From: Rickettsiales bacterium
GTDB taxonomy: Bacteria > Pseudomonadota > Alphaproteobacteria > Rickettsiales > UBA1997
Length of the DNA: 12,972 nt
Assembly (NCBI GenBank): GCA_947496905.1
Contig: CANMEW010000031.1
Coordinates: 1 to 12,972 of the forward strand
Direction: 5' to 3'
Positions 1 through 7,843 of the stretch are shown here, piece by piece. The notes beneath the pieces were generated by a model. The model did no database searches. It had not been told where the DNA came from and saw nothing but the letters and a program-made list of their open reading frames with translations. Position numbers and translations under genes: made by a program. Positions within the stretch are counted from its first letter, which is position 1. Each line of letters begins with the position of its first letter.

Positions 1-13
1 AGCCTCTTGGCAT
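1..13 (-). CDS. Start of a leftward gene cut by the window edge
   Basis: On the minus strand an ATG (positions 13-11) is preceded by a canonical Shine-Dalgarno, AAGGAG (positions 24-19), with a 5-base spacer. Only four codons, Met-Pro-Arg-Gly, fit in the window, so the product cannot be named. It lies about 67 bases beyond the stop of the preceding unrecognised gene and probably belongs to the same leftward run. The call rests on the ribosome binding site and start codon only. Confidence 0.5.
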
Positions 14-80
14 AATTTCTCCTTAAAAATTGATGGATTAAAATTAGCCAGCAAAAGTGAAAACTTAAGCTGGGATTTCA

Positions 81-512
81 TCAATTTGAGGAGGGAGAGA
101 GTGTCTTAAAAAATGGGGGCATTGCCATTCCGTCGATATGATTCAATGTAATCATCGCAGCTTTCGTTACGTTGATGATCGCTTGCTGATAGGCCCATAA
201 ATCAGCTCTCTTGGTTTTGTTTCTTGTCTCCATTGGAGAAATTAATTCGTTTCTTTGCGCAGCAAGTTGGTGAGTTTCCCTCGCTGATTTTAGAGCCTCG
301 GATATGGCAGTTTTAGCATCTCCATCAGGAAGAAGGTCTAGCGCTGAGGTTAGGTGAGCTACTATCTCACTTGATCTTTGAGGTATTGTCTCATCTACAT
401 CATAAATGGCTTTTCTGTCATCTTTACTAACGATGCCTTTTGATTTTAGATCATTTTTTACCTGAACAACGAATTGATTAAATTGCTGCGCTCCAAGGCT
501 GCTCTCGTCCAC
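81..512 (-). CDS. Unrecognised 143-residue protein, possibly the frameshifted 3' half of the upstream gene
   Basis: I do not recognise this protein. It is mostly helical-looking and hydrophilic, with no signal peptide, membrane segment or obvious enzymatic motif. It ends in tandem TGA TGA stops. The only plausible start in the open part of the frame is a GTG at 512 with no Shine-Dalgarno; the first in-frame ATG is at about residue 94. The GTG lies inside the end of the preceding gene, giving a 55-base out-of-frame overlap, which is long for genuine neighbouring genes. Two readings are possible: a translationally coupled second gene, or the C-terminal half of one gene of roughly 320 codons broken by a single-base change. 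Codon use looks less A/T-run-rich than the housekeeping neighbours, as in its partner. Confidence 0.5.
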   Translation of the reverse strand: MDESSLGAQQFNQFVVQVKNDLKSKGIVSKDDRKAIYDVDETIPQRSSEIVAHLTSALDLLPDGDAKTAISEALKSARETHQLAAQRNELISPMETRNKTKRADLWAYQQAIINVTKAAMITLNHIDGMAMPPFFKTLSPSSN

Positions 513-1000
513 ATATCTAGGACGGTTTGCTGAACAACATCCATCGCATCTTCAACATCCTGACCTTGCAAACGTGACAACAAAACCTCTTCGAGCAAGG
601 CGTGAGATGAAACATGTCGACCCTGACCTTTCGACATAATTGTTGGGGCGCGCTCTTTGCCAAAAGTTAATACGCATTTTAATACATCAGCTTCCTCACC
701 TGCAGTTCCAGTCGCCAATCTGTGCGGCGACCTCAATTCAAATCCCATTGTTTGACCAAGAACTTTTCTTTTGCCTGGTGTTGCCATGCCAAAAATATGA
801 GATTCTGAACCTCCTGAATTTTTGGACTCTTCTGATTCGCCGGAAGGAGACCTCGATTTCGCTGGCGCAGCGCTTTGCAGAATCACATCAATATCAGCAG
901 TCGAACTAACATTTTCTGGAGGCAATCCTAAGGTTCCTAAAGTTTCTAATACTTGGTCACGATCCAGATGTTGATTTTGTCCTGATGGATTATTTCTCAT
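458..1000 (-). CDS. Unrecognised 180-residue protein with a Ser/Glu-rich linker
   Basis: Not recognised. The chosen start is the ATG at 1000, ten bases after the prmC stop; an in-frame ATG at 1057 would overlap prmC by 47 bases and add a hydrophobic, unlikely N-terminus. No Shine-Dalgarno is visible, so translation may depend on coupling to prmC. Residues about 11-42 look helical. Residues about 44-67 are a Ser/Glu/Gly-rich, probably disordered stretch. Residues about 128-175 again look helical. No membrane segment, signal peptide or catalytic motif is seen. It overlaps the next gene by 55 bases in another frame and may be the 5' part of a single broken gene. Its composition differs from the strongly A/T-run-rich housekeeping genes around it, so it may be an acquired or fast-evolving gene. 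An effector role is conceivable but unsupported. Confidence 0.55.
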   Translation of the reverse strand: MRNNPSGQNQHLDRDQVLETLGTLGLPPENVSSTADIDVILQSAAPAKSRSPSGESEESKNSGGSESHIFGMATPGKRKVLGQTMGFELRSPHRLATGTAGEEADVLKCVLTFGKERAPTIMSKGQGRHVSSHALLEEVLLSRLQGQDVEDAMDVVQQTVLDMWTRAALERSNLINSLFR

Positions 1001-1010
1001 GGTTAAAAAA

Positions 1011-1859
1011 CTATAAATTTTTAAAACAAAGAACTCGCACCACACCAGATAAATCAAGCTTTGATGCGGTTAGTTGAAATTTTTTTGCGGAGAAAATTTC
1101 GATTATTTCTTCTTGCTGGTCACGACCAATTTCTAAAATTATTGTGCCATTTTCTTTTAAAAAATCCCTCACCTCTGCGGCAATTCTGCGATAAAAATCT
1201 AGACCATCTATCCCGCCATCAAGCGCTGTTCTTGGCTCGTAGAGCCTTACCTCCGGCTCTAAATCTTCAATTTCTGCCGTTGCGATGTAGGGCGGATTGG
1301 AAATTACTAGATCGAATTTTTCTCCAACTACTTGTGCAAAAAGATCAGATCTGAGCAATTTCAAACGCTCAGAGACTTGATGAAGCTGCGCGTTTTTTTT
1401 ACAAACATCTAGAGCCTTCTCACTGATATCGACACCGATTCCATCCGCCATTTCGTAGAGTCTAGCTAGTGTGACAATCAAGCATCCGGAACCAACTCCG
1501 ACTTCTAAAATTTTTAGCTTTCGCTTCTTGTCAGGAAAATTTTCTGTGACGAATTCAATCAAACTTTCTGAGTCAGGGCGCGGGTCAAGAACGTCGCCAT
1601 TAACAAAAAAATCCTCACCAAAAAATTCTCTCTTACCAATTATTTGCGAAGTTGGTACGCGCTTTGCTCTACGTGCAACTAGCTCAAAAAATTCATCTTG
1701 TTGCGCCGCGCCTAATTCGAGATCTGGATTAAAAATTATTTTTTCTTTGGAGCAGGAAAGAATTTGTGTCATAAAAATTACAGCATCTAAGCGAGCACTG
1801 CCTACAACGGCTTCATTCAGAATTTTATTAGCCCGCACCAATGCTTCAGAAATTTTCAT
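1011..1859 (-). CDS. prmC: Peptide chain release factor N5-glutamine methyltransferase PrmC (HemK)
   Basis: PrmC transfers a methyl group from S-adenosylmethionine to the glutamine of the GGQ motif in release factors RF1 and RF2, raising termination efficiency in the cytoplasm. The 282 residues match the family length. An N-terminal helical domain (about 1-75) precedes the linker with ARRAKRVPTSQIIGKREF (63-80) and PRPDSE (93-98; the family usually has RPETE). The SAM-binding glycine loop is EVGVGSG (119-125), the acidic end of the next strand is GVDIS (142-146), and the signature substrate-glutamine motif NPPY is at 188-191. The start at 1859 overlaps the thiE stop as ATGA; a longer in-frame start at 1928 would run deep into thiE and adds a low-complexity N-terminus. 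In many bacteria prmC follows prfA, but no release factor gene is in this window. Confidence 0.93.
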   Translation of the reverse strand: MKISEALVRANKILNEAVVGSARLDAVIFMTQILSCSKEKIIFNPDLELGAAQQDEFFELVARRAKRVPTSQIIGKREFFGEDFFVNGDVLDPRPDSESLIEFVTENFPDKKRKLKILEVGVGSGCLIVTLARLYEMADGIGVDISEKALDVCKKNAQLHQVSERLKLLRSDLFAQVVGEKFDLVISNPPYIATAEIEDLEPEVRLYEPRTALDGGIDGLDFYRRIAAEVRDFLKENGTIILEIGRDQQEEIIEIFSAKKFQLTASKLDLSGVVRVLCFKNL

Positions 1860-2482
1860 CGCGCCGATTTTAAAATTTCTGCATTGAGGTTTCTTACCGC
1901 AACCGCCTCCCCATCTGGATGATCCCACACGTAGGAAATAACCGACAGAAAATCTGCTCCCGCCCGAACCAATGAAGAACAGTTTTGATCAGTAATGCCG
2001 CCAATCGCCACGATTGGTAAATTTATTAATTCTGCACACCATTCAAGAATTTCTACACTAGGAGTGGCTCGCGCTTTTTTGGTTTTACTAGGAAAAAATG
2101 CACCGAATGAAAGGTAGTCAGCACCTTCTTCTCCTGCGCACATGGCTAGATCGCGAGAATCGTAACAGCTAGCACCAATCACAAAATTTTTAGGAGATTT
2201 TGTTCTCGCAATTTTTATTGATCCATCTTCCGCGCCTAGATGGACGCCATTCGCGCCAACATCAAGTGCAATGTCTAAAAAATCATTGAGCAAAAATAGG
2301 CAATTATTTGCCTGACAAATTTCTTTTAACTGATGGGAAATTTTGGTAATTTCTTGATTGGAATAATTTTTTAAGCGTAGCTGAAAAGCTGGCACTAACC
2401 CTGTTTTCAAGGCCGCATCGAGCCTCTTGGAAAAATTTTCTAGTTCAATTCGTGGTGGAGAAATCAGGTAAATTTTTGTCAT
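1856..2482 (-). CDS. thiE: Thiamine-phosphate synthase ThiE
   Basis: ThiE joins the pyrimidine (HMP-PP) and thiazole phosphate moieties to make thiamine phosphate. The 208-residue TIM-barrel protein shows the expected landmarks: Q34-R36-K38 (FQLRLK) for the pyrimidine pyrophosphate, N66-D67 and D86 (LLND, LGAED) for metal and pyrophosphate, a GAS motif at 103-105, FGAFFPSKTK (126-135) for the phosphate loop, and AIGGI (159-163) near the C-terminus. The related regulator-like TenI lacks several of these, so ThiE is preferred. No other thiamine genes are nearby, which would fit salvage of both precursors or a scattered pathway. The ATG at 2482 has no Shine-Dalgarno and lies 2 bases after the structured repeat element. 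It is coupled to prmC by an ATGA overlap. Confidence 0.88.
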   Translation of the reverse strand: MTKIYLISPPRIELENFSKRLDAALKTGLVPAFQLRLKNYSNQEITKISHQLKEICQANNCLFLLNDFLDIALDVGANGVHLGAEDGSIKIARTKSPKNFVIGASCYDSRDLAMCAGEEGADYLSFGAFFPSKTKKARATPSVEILEWCAELINLPIVAIGGITDQNCSSLVRAGADFLSVISYVWDHPDGEAVAVRNLNAEILKSAR

Positions 2483-2587
2483 TGTACCGAATCTGATTGA
2501 AGGAACCGAACTTTTTTATCTAAATTAAATCAGATTCGGCGGTATGGGGTTCCAAACAAGCGTGTGGCGCGGCTCATGCCGCGTAAA
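2483..2587 (-). repeat. Structured leader repeat, copy A (upstream of thiE)
   Basis: Read in the direction of thiE, this is about 105 nt of three successive inverted repeats. H1 is CGCGGC-atga-GCCGCG (2583-2568). H2 is a weaker stem beginning CCACA, followed by GGAACCCCATA. H3 has arms CGAATCTGATT and AATCAGATTCG, the last ending just before the ATG of thiE. Between the H3 arms lies an extra GTTCGGT that mimics the right arm. The same element, about three quarters identical by eye, precedes lolC in the same orientation relative to its gene. No TPP riboswitch landmarks are present. Confidence 0.75.
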
Positions 2588-2597
2588 AACAAAACTT

Positions 2598-2643
2598 GGT
2601 TCCACCCCCGCGAATGCGGGGCGCTGTCATGTCCGCGTAAAAA
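2598..2643 (-). repeat. Degenerate partial copy of the leader repeat with a GC-rich hairpin
   Basis: A tandem partial copy of the H1-H2 part of the neighbouring element, in the same orientation (shared TTACGCGG, GCGCC and GGTGGAACC blocks). Its H2-like stem is strong: CCCCGC-attc-GCGGGG (2621-2606). H1 has decayed to a 3-bp stem, and H3 is absent. It starts immediately after the stop of the antiporter-like gene, so it could help end or protect that operon's transcript. A T-rich stretch follows only about 12 bases after the stem, so it is not a textbook terminator. Confidence 0.55.
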
Positions 2644-2644
2644 A

Positions 2645-4162
2645 TTACAGACTATTTGAAAGTAGATAGGATGCGAACCTGAGAGACAAGCCATTAACCA
2701 GTCCAGATGAGAAAGTGACGCAATAAATTGTGATGATCAAAAACCAAAAAGAGATGAGGTAAAACTGATATTTTTTAAATCCTAAATTCATCTCTGAAAT
2801 CGGCGCCACTTCTAATTTTGCATCAGCATGTTTTGGAGAAAAAAACGATCCGATTAATTTTATTGCCAAATTGATTTGGACGAAATTTGAAAGAATTAAT
2901 ACAATGATCAAAAAGGCTTCAAAACCAAGTGAGAGGCTGGAGTAGGCAAGATACCAATTGGCGAAAAATAGAATTGTGAGTGGAAAGGCGGCGATGGAAA
3001 AAATTAAAAATTTTAGTGGCAGGGCGAGAAGAAAATGACTGTGACGAACTAGCCAAATTTTATTGATGGAGGAGCTGGCAAAATGGCGCTTCAGGAAGGT
3101 TCCGAAAATGAAAATAAATAAATTTACCAAGCTGAAATTCAGTAAATAAAAAAACAGAGCTTGCAGTGATTCAATGGTTTGGAGAGCGATGCAGGCAAGG
3201 ATGAAGCCAAGATTATTCAAGCACAGATAAGCGGCGATGAGCTTCAAATGTTTTTGTTGGTAGAGCTTAAATGAGCTGTAAGAAATCAGTAAAATTGCCA
3301 AGAAAATTAATGGCGGATCGAAGTCAAAATTTACAAAAAGAAAATGATTGCCGAAGAAAAAATAAATGAATTTCAGCATTAAGAAAATGCCGACATTGGT
3401 CTTGATGAAAAGTGACTCGATTACCAGGAAATTCGCGATTAAACTGCCACTTTTGATTTTCTCAAAATAGAGCCAGAGAGGAAAAAATTTGATGAGTAAA
3501 GCTGTGGTGAGAAGAAAAAAAATTATGACCAAAAACCATGAATTTGCGGTGGAGATCAGCGAGAAATTGTCGGCAATTTTGTCAAAATTAATTTCGCCGA
3601 AAATTAGGTAAGTGACAAGAAAACAAAAGAGAATCAGCAGTGAGGAAGCGGCATTCAGACAGAAGTAGTGAAAAGATAATTTTAGCAGTGCGGCATCGCG
3701 AGAAATGGAGAGTGTGGCAAAAAAACTGAAGGCGTAAATCTCAAGAAATAGAAAAAGATTGAGCAAATTATTGGTGGTAAAAATGCCAACTAAACTGAAG
3801 AGATGCAGCAAAAAAACCGAGTAAAAAATTCGATAATTTTTTTCGTCTAAGTTTTTTTCGAAGTCGCTACGGTAAAAAAATAAAATAACGATTTTTAGAA
3901 AAATTAGCAGAAGCAGAAAAGTAGCTCCTAGCACATCCAGCTTGAATTCAAGAGCTAGAGAGAGAGGAGATAATTCAAAGTCATTACTAATTTTTTCGTA
4001 AATTAGGACGTCAGGAAAAATTTTTAACGCTAAGAGAAATGTAGCGATGCAAGCAGTGATGGTGATGAAAAAGGAGAGATTTTTTTTTCCAAAAATTTGA
4101 CAGAGCAGCGAGGAGATGAGTGGTAGAAAAATCAGCAAATAAATATTACTAACTGCGCCCAT
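2645..4162 (-). CDS. Orphan membrane protein of the NuoL/M/N-MrpD proton-translocating antiporter family
   Basis: A 505-residue, almost wholly hydrophobic protein with about 13-14 predicted membrane helices. The family pattern is readable: the TM5 glutamate E141 (FLFLEIYAF), the TM7 lysine K225 followed by PLWLY (IKFFPLWLYFEK), the TM8 lysine K254 (LFIKTNVGIF) and HLKLIAAYLCLNNLGF (305-320), equivalent to the conserved lys-x-leu-x-AYSS-x-x-x-x-G segment. In NuoL/M/N and MrpA/D these charged residues form the proton path. Near TM12, where the family often has a lysine or glutamate after a Gly-Phe-rich turn, this protein reads FPLTILFFANWYL with N402. The usual histidine of the TM7 'PxHxWLP' motif is also missing. 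No other nuo or mrp subunits are adjacent. It starts inside carA (14-base overlap, no Shine-Dalgarno), so it is translationally coupled. A true NuoN, an MrpD-like subunit or a diverged solitary homologue are all possible; the last seems most likely. Confidence 0.75.
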   Translation of the reverse strand: MGAVSNIYLLIFLPLISSLLCQIFGKKNLSFFITITACIATFLLALKIFPDVLIYEKISNDFELSPLSLALEFKLDVLGATFLLLLIFLKIVILFFYRSDFEKNLDEKNYRIFYSVFLLHLFSLVGIFTTNNLLNLFLFLEIYAFSFFATLSISRDAALLKLSFHYFCLNAASSLLILFCFLVTYLIFGEINFDKIADNFSLISTANSWFLVIIFFLLTTALLIKFFPLWLYFEKIKSGSLIANFLVIESLFIKTNVGIFLMLKFIYFFFGNHFLFVNFDFDPPLIFLAILLISYSSFKLYQQKHLKLIAAYLCLNNLGFILACIALQTIESLQALFFYLLNFSLVNLFIFIFGTFLKRHFASSSINKIWLVRHSHFLLALPLKFLIFSIAAFPLTILFFANWYLAYSSLSLGFEAFLIIVLILSNFVQINLAIKLIGSFFSPKHADAKLEVAPISEMNLGFKKYQFYLISFWFLIITIYCVTFSSGLVNGLSLRFASYLLSNSL

Positions 4163-5306
4163 GCTGGGAGATTATTTCAACGAATTCTGCAAAGAGGTAA
4201 AAGCTGTCATCTGGGCCAGGAGAGCTTTCTGGGTGATATTGCACTGAAAATGCCGGAGCATCTTTCAACTTTATTCCCTCAATCGTGTTGTCGAAAAGTG
4301 AGATATGAGTGATTTCTGCATTTGCCGGTACGGAGTTTTTGTCAACGCAGAAACCATGATTTTGACTGGTGATCTCAACTTTTTTGCTGCGTAAATTTTG
4401 CACAGGATGATTAGCTCCGCGATGCCCTTGATGCATTTTAGAAGTTGTCGCGCCAATCGCCAAAGCCAGCAGCTGGTGCCCTAAACAAATGCCGAAGAGA
4501 GGAATTTTATTTTCTAAAATTTTTTGAATTACGGGAATTGCATATCTCCCAGTTTCAGCTGGGTCTCCCGGACCATTCGACAGAAATATGCCGTCAGGTT
4601 TGTGGTTCATGATTTCTTCGAAACTGGTCTTGGCGCCAACAATTTCAACATCGCAACCCACCTCGGTTAAACAACGCAGAATATTTAATTTCGCACCGTA
4701 ATCAATCGCGACTACTTTAAATTTTTTCTCCCTAACCGCGTTGTAAGAATTTTTTTGCTGAACCCATTTTCCCTCCTCGCGCCAGTGATATTGCTTATTC
4801 TCACTGGCAATCGCAGCTAGTTCAACTCCGTTTAAGTCTGTAGATTTTTGCAGCTCAGTAACAGTTTTTTTGATCAAATTTTCATCCAGCTCGTCAGCAT
4901 AAATAATTGCTACGGTCTTGGCGCCATTGGCGCGAATCAGTTTGGTAATTTTACGAGTGTCGATTCCAGAAATGCCGGTGAGATTATTTTTTTCGAGCCA
5001 AGAATTTAAATGCTGCTGCGAGCGGTAATTTGCAGGATTAGTGATTGGCTCACGAATAACAAGGCCGCAAGCCCTAACCGAGTTTCCTTCAATGTCTTGA
5101 AAATTTGTTCCGACATTACCGATGTGAGGGAAGGTGAAGGTGATGATTTGCCCTAAATAAGAGGGATCAGTGAGGATTTCTTGATATCCGGTGATGGCAG
5201 TGTTGAAGCAGATTTCGCCTTTCGTAATGGCTTTTTTCCCAATCCCGTAACCGTAAAAACAAGACCCGTCCGGAAAAACAAGTGCAGAATTTTTAGAGAT
5301 GGCCAT
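4149..5306 (-). CDS. carA: Carbamoyl-phosphate synthase small (glutaminase) subunit CarA
   Basis: CarA hydrolyses glutamine and channels ammonia to CarB for carbamoyl phosphate, the entry metabolite of pyrimidine and arginine synthesis. At 385 residues it has normal length. The N-terminal CPSase small domain covers about 1-185 (DGSCFYGYGIG, FNTAITGYQEILTDPSY, GISGIDTRKITKLIR at 111-125). The class I glutamine amidotransferase domain covers about 195-380, with SNGPGDP (243-249), nucleophile C274 in GICLGHQ, and H358/E360 in YHPE completing the triad. No carB is in the window. The start is 8 bases after the rnj stop, without a clear Shine-Dalgarno, and the end overlaps the membrane protein gene. 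Operon placement beside dcd gives the transcript two pyrimidine-related genes. Confidence 0.95.
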   Translation of the reverse strand: MAISKNSALVFPDGSCFYGYGIGKKAITKGEICFNTAITGYQEILTDPSYLGQIITFTFPHIGNVGTNFQDIEGNSVRACGLVIREPITNPANYRSQQHLNSWLEKNNLTGISGIDTRKITKLIRANGAKTVAIIYADELDENLIKKTVTELQKSTDLNGVELAAIASENKQYHWREEGKWVQQKNSYNAVREKKFKVVAIDYGAKLNILRCLTEVGCDVEIVGAKTSFEEIMNHKPDGIFLSNGPGDPAETGRYAIPVIQKILENKIPLFGICLGHQLLALAIGATTSKMHQGHRGANHPVQNLRSKKVEITSQNHGFCVDKNSVPANAEITHISLFDNTIEGIKLKDAPAFSVQYHPESSPGPDDSFYLFAEFVEIISQHGRS

Positions 5307-5314
5307 GGCAGAAC

Positions 5315-7060
5315 TTATTTTGAGTGATGAATCATGATTTCGAGAGCTGGTCTTTTACCCATTAACTCTTCGAAAATTTTGAGCATTTTGGAGCGCAAAG
5401 ATTTTTCAATTTCGGGCATGATTTTCGCTTCCCGCAACTTCTTTCTCTTCTTTTTATTTTTCATGAATTGCAGACCGAATCCAACATGTAAATCAAGCTC
5501 CTTTGCCTTATTTTTAAAAAATAATTGCAGCTCTTTTTTGAGCATTTCCTCGGCGTCTCGATCATTTTTCAAATCGTAAGAACCGACGCAAATAATGCGT
5601 GGATTAGAGATGATGTTCAGAGAGTCGTCGATCGCTACGGAAATAATGACGATGCCGGCAAATTGTAGTTTTTTTCTCTCCCTAATTACGTCACCATTGA
5701 AGTCCAAAAGCTGCTTACCATCAACTCCAAAATAGCCGGTTTTTACGAAGCCGATTGTCTCTGAGGACATGTAATCGTCAGCGACAAGTTTTGTCGCTAA
5801 GCCATTTTCAATTTGGATGACTTTCGGTACGCCACAATCGCGCGCTAACTCAGCGTGAGTCTTGGTGTGAAGAAATTCTCCGTGAACGGGAATGGCGATT
5901 TTTGGCTGAGCCAAGGCGTACATTTCGCGTAGTTCATCTTGCGAAGGATGACCAGAGACATGGACGAAATGGTCTTTCTCGGTCATCACATCAATTTGTT
6001 TTTTGGCGAGCTCGTCAAAAAGTTCGAAGATTTTTTTCTCATTTCCGGGAATGATTTTGGAAGAGAAAATCATTAAATCGCCTTTGGTGAAGCGAATGGT
6101 TGGATGAACTTCGGTAGCAATTTTTCTAGTGGCGGCGAGCGGCTCCCCTTGACACCCCGTACAAATTACCAAAATTTCTTTCTTGTTGTAGAATTTCATT
6201 TCGCGATCGGAAATGAAGTCGAAATCTTCCAAAAAATAGCCACTTTTTTTACCAACTTCGTGAAGGCGGTGTAGTGAATATCCAGCCAAAACAATTTTCC
6301 TTCCGACCTCTTTGGCGATGCGAGCGATGGTGTGAATTCGCGCGATGTTTGATGCAAAAGTTGTAACGCCAACCAACCCTTCACGACCAACAATTAAACT
6401 TTTTAATGATTCATGCAGATCACCTTCGGAACGAGAATGTCCGGGAGAGAGTGCATTTGTTGAGTCGCAGACTACTGCTAAAATTTCACCGCGGTCACCG
6501 TAAGCTTTGATTTTTTCTTTTTCTGAAGCTTCTCCAACAACTGGATTTGGATCAAATTTCCAATCTCCGGTGTGCAGAACATTACCTTTGTGAGTCTTGA
6601 TGATCAGCGCCTTCATCTCCGGAACGGAGTGAGTGAGGCCAATAAATTCAATTTTAAATGGATGTAAATTTAACTCTCTAGAACTGTCGATTAGGTGAAT
6701 CGGAACCTTTTTGTCGAGTTTGTATTCTTCGAGTTTTGTACGCAAAAAATTGGCACCAAAATTTGTGGCATAGACCGGAACTTGAAGCTCTTCCCACAAA
6801 TATTGTACCGCCCCCATGTGGTCTTCGTGAATGTGAGTTAAGATGATGCCAAGCAGGTTGTGACGATGGCTTTTAATGAAAGAAATATCGGCGGTCATCA
6901 TGTCGACACCGGGAATATTATTGGCGAATCCGACGCCCAAATCAACCATCAGCCACTTGCCGTCGAGATGGTAGAGATTCACATTCATACCAATTTCGTT
7001 GGCACCACCTAATGGCAGAAACAGAAGATCGTTGTGGTGCTTTTTAAGATTTAAATTCAT
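5315..7060 (-). CDS. rnj: Ribonuclease J
   Basis: A metallo-beta-lactamase/beta-CASP ribonuclease with 5'-3' exonuclease and endonuclease activity in mRNA decay and rRNA maturation. The 581 residues are of usual length. Zinc motifs are readable: THIHEDHMG with H76, H78, D80 and H81, then H144 (GLTHSVPE), D166 (HTGDWKFD) and H393 (IPVHGE). The beta-CASP region contains CDSTNA (199-204), a glycine/serine-rich segment near 235-260 and VHVSGHPSQDE (366-376). The C-terminal domain (about 465-581) is lysine-rich around 515-545. The gene begins inside the end of coaX (17-base overlap), so it is probably coupled. CoaX followed by RNase J is a recurrent alphaproteobacterial arrangement, and this enzyme in a proteobacterium supports that class. 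Confidence 0.95.
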   Translation of the reverse strand: MNLNLKKHHNDLLFLPLGGANEIGMNVNLYHLDGKWLMVDLGVGFANNIPGVDMMTADISFIKSHRHNLLGIILTHIHEDHMGAVQYLWEELQVPVYATNFGANFLRTKLEEYKLDKKVPIHLIDSSRELNLHPFKIEFIGLTHSVPEMKALIIKTHKGNVLHTGDWKFDPNPVVGEASEKEKIKAYGDRGEILAVVCDSTNALSPGHSRSEGDLHESLKSLIVGREGLVGVTTFASNIARIHTIARIAKEVGRKIVLAGYSLHRLHEVGKKSGYFLEDFDFISDREMKFYNKKEILVICTGCQGEPLAATRKIATEVHPTIRFTKGDLMIFSSKIIPGNEKKIFELFDELAKKQIDVMTEKDHFVHVSGHPSQDELREMYALAQPKIAIPVHGEFLHTKTHAELARDCGVPKVIQIENGLATKLVADDYMSSETIGFVKTGYFGVDGKQLLDFNGDVIRERKKLQFAGIVIISVAIDDSLNIISNPRIICVGSYDLKNDRDAEEMLKKELQLFFKNKAKELDLHVGFGLQFMKNKKKRKKLREAKIMPEIEKSLRSKMLKIFEELMGKRPALEIMIHHSK

Positions 7061-7841
7061 TGAAATATTTTTGATAAATTATTTTTAAGCCCTCGAGAGT
7101 AAGATCGGGCTCGTGATGATGGATTGTTTCCGCGAGAGAATTTCTAAAAATTTCGGCAAGTCCACCGGTGATTATTCGGATTGTTTTTTTGCCCAGCTCT
7201 TTTTCGATTTTTATAACCATACCTTCAATTAGTGAGGTGTAACCGAAATAGACTCCGGAATTCATTGCCTCGAAGGTGGTTTTGCCGATGACATTTTTTT
7301 GTGGTCTGATCGAAATTTTTGGCAATTGTGCCGTCATTTCGTGAAGTGCTTTTAGTGAGAGATTAATACCGGGAGAAATCGCGCCGCCTAAATATTCACC
7401 GCCTGCGCCGACGACATCGAAAGTGGTCGCCGTGCCGAAGTCAATGATGATTAAATTGCCACCAAACTTGTCGTAGCCAGCAATGGCGTTGATGAGACGA
7501 TCATGCCCAACTTCATTTTTATTTTTGATTTGGATGTCGATGTCGAGTTTAGCTGCACTCTGACCAACAACTAAAATTTTTTCTGCTACATCTCCGCTGG
7601 TAAATTTTTTTACCGCCTCGTGAATGAGGCCGGTAATGCTTGGTACGACTGAAGCAATGACAACTCCAGTAATTTTCAAACAGTCAATTTTTTCGATTAA
7701 AAAAAGCTCGATGATGTCAATCGCGTAATTGTCAGCTGATTTTTTAACATTGCTTAACAAGCGCCATTTATGGATCAGCTTGTTGTGATCAAAAATTCCG
7801 ATGACGATGTTTGTATTGCCGATGTCGAATACTAATAACAT
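7044..7841 (-). CDS. coaX: Type III pantothenate kinase CoaX
   Basis: CoaX phosphorylates pantothenate, the first and committing step of coenzyme A synthesis; type III enzymes are not feedback-inhibited by CoA and need a monovalent cation. From the ATG at 7841 the protein has 265 residues and starts with the phosphate-binding FDIGNTN (5-11, D6). It continues with GHDRLINA (112-119, D114 as the likely catalytic base), IDFGTATTFD (133-142), GGAISPGI (152-159) and ITGG (224-227). A longer in-frame start at 7916 would extend 75 bases into dcd and was rejected: the family begins at the DIGNT strand, and the sequence AAGGGTGTAGG precedes this ATG. It starts 2 bases after the dcd stop and overlaps rnj by 17 bases. 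The birA gene often found before coaX in alphaproteobacteria is absent; dcd takes its place. Confidence 0.95.
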   Translation of the reverse strand: MLLVFDIGNTNIVIGIFDHNKLIHKWRLLSNVKKSADNYAIDIIELFLIEKIDCLKITGVVIASVVPSITGLIHEAVKKFTSGDVAEKILVVGQSAAKLDIDIQIKNKNEVGHDRLINAIAGYDKFGGNLIIIDFGTATTFDVVGAGGEYLGGAISPGINLSLKALHEMTAQLPKISIRPQKNVIGKTTFEAMNSGVYFGYTSLIEGMVIKIEKELGKKTIRIITGGLAEIFRNSLAETIHHHEPDLTLEGLKIIYQKYFNEFKS

Positions 7842-7843
7842 CC

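Noticed and set aside
1001..1057. Longer start for the unrecognised gene after prmC
   Set aside because: The added 19 residues only mirror the prmC 3' end in another frame; the ATG at 1000 sits at a natural operon spacing.
1860..1928. Longer start for prmC at 1928
   Set aside because: It would add 23 low-complexity residues antisense to nothing but inside thiE coding sequence; the ATG at 1859 gives the usual ATGA overlap and normal length.
2483..2643. CRISPR-like array
   Set aside because: Only one and a half repeat units, internally palindromic and without regular spacers.
2483..2644. TPP riboswitch in front of thiE
   Set aside because: The conserved CUGAGA and the GGAUAAUGCC-type segments are missing, and the same element precedes lolC, which has no link to thiamine.
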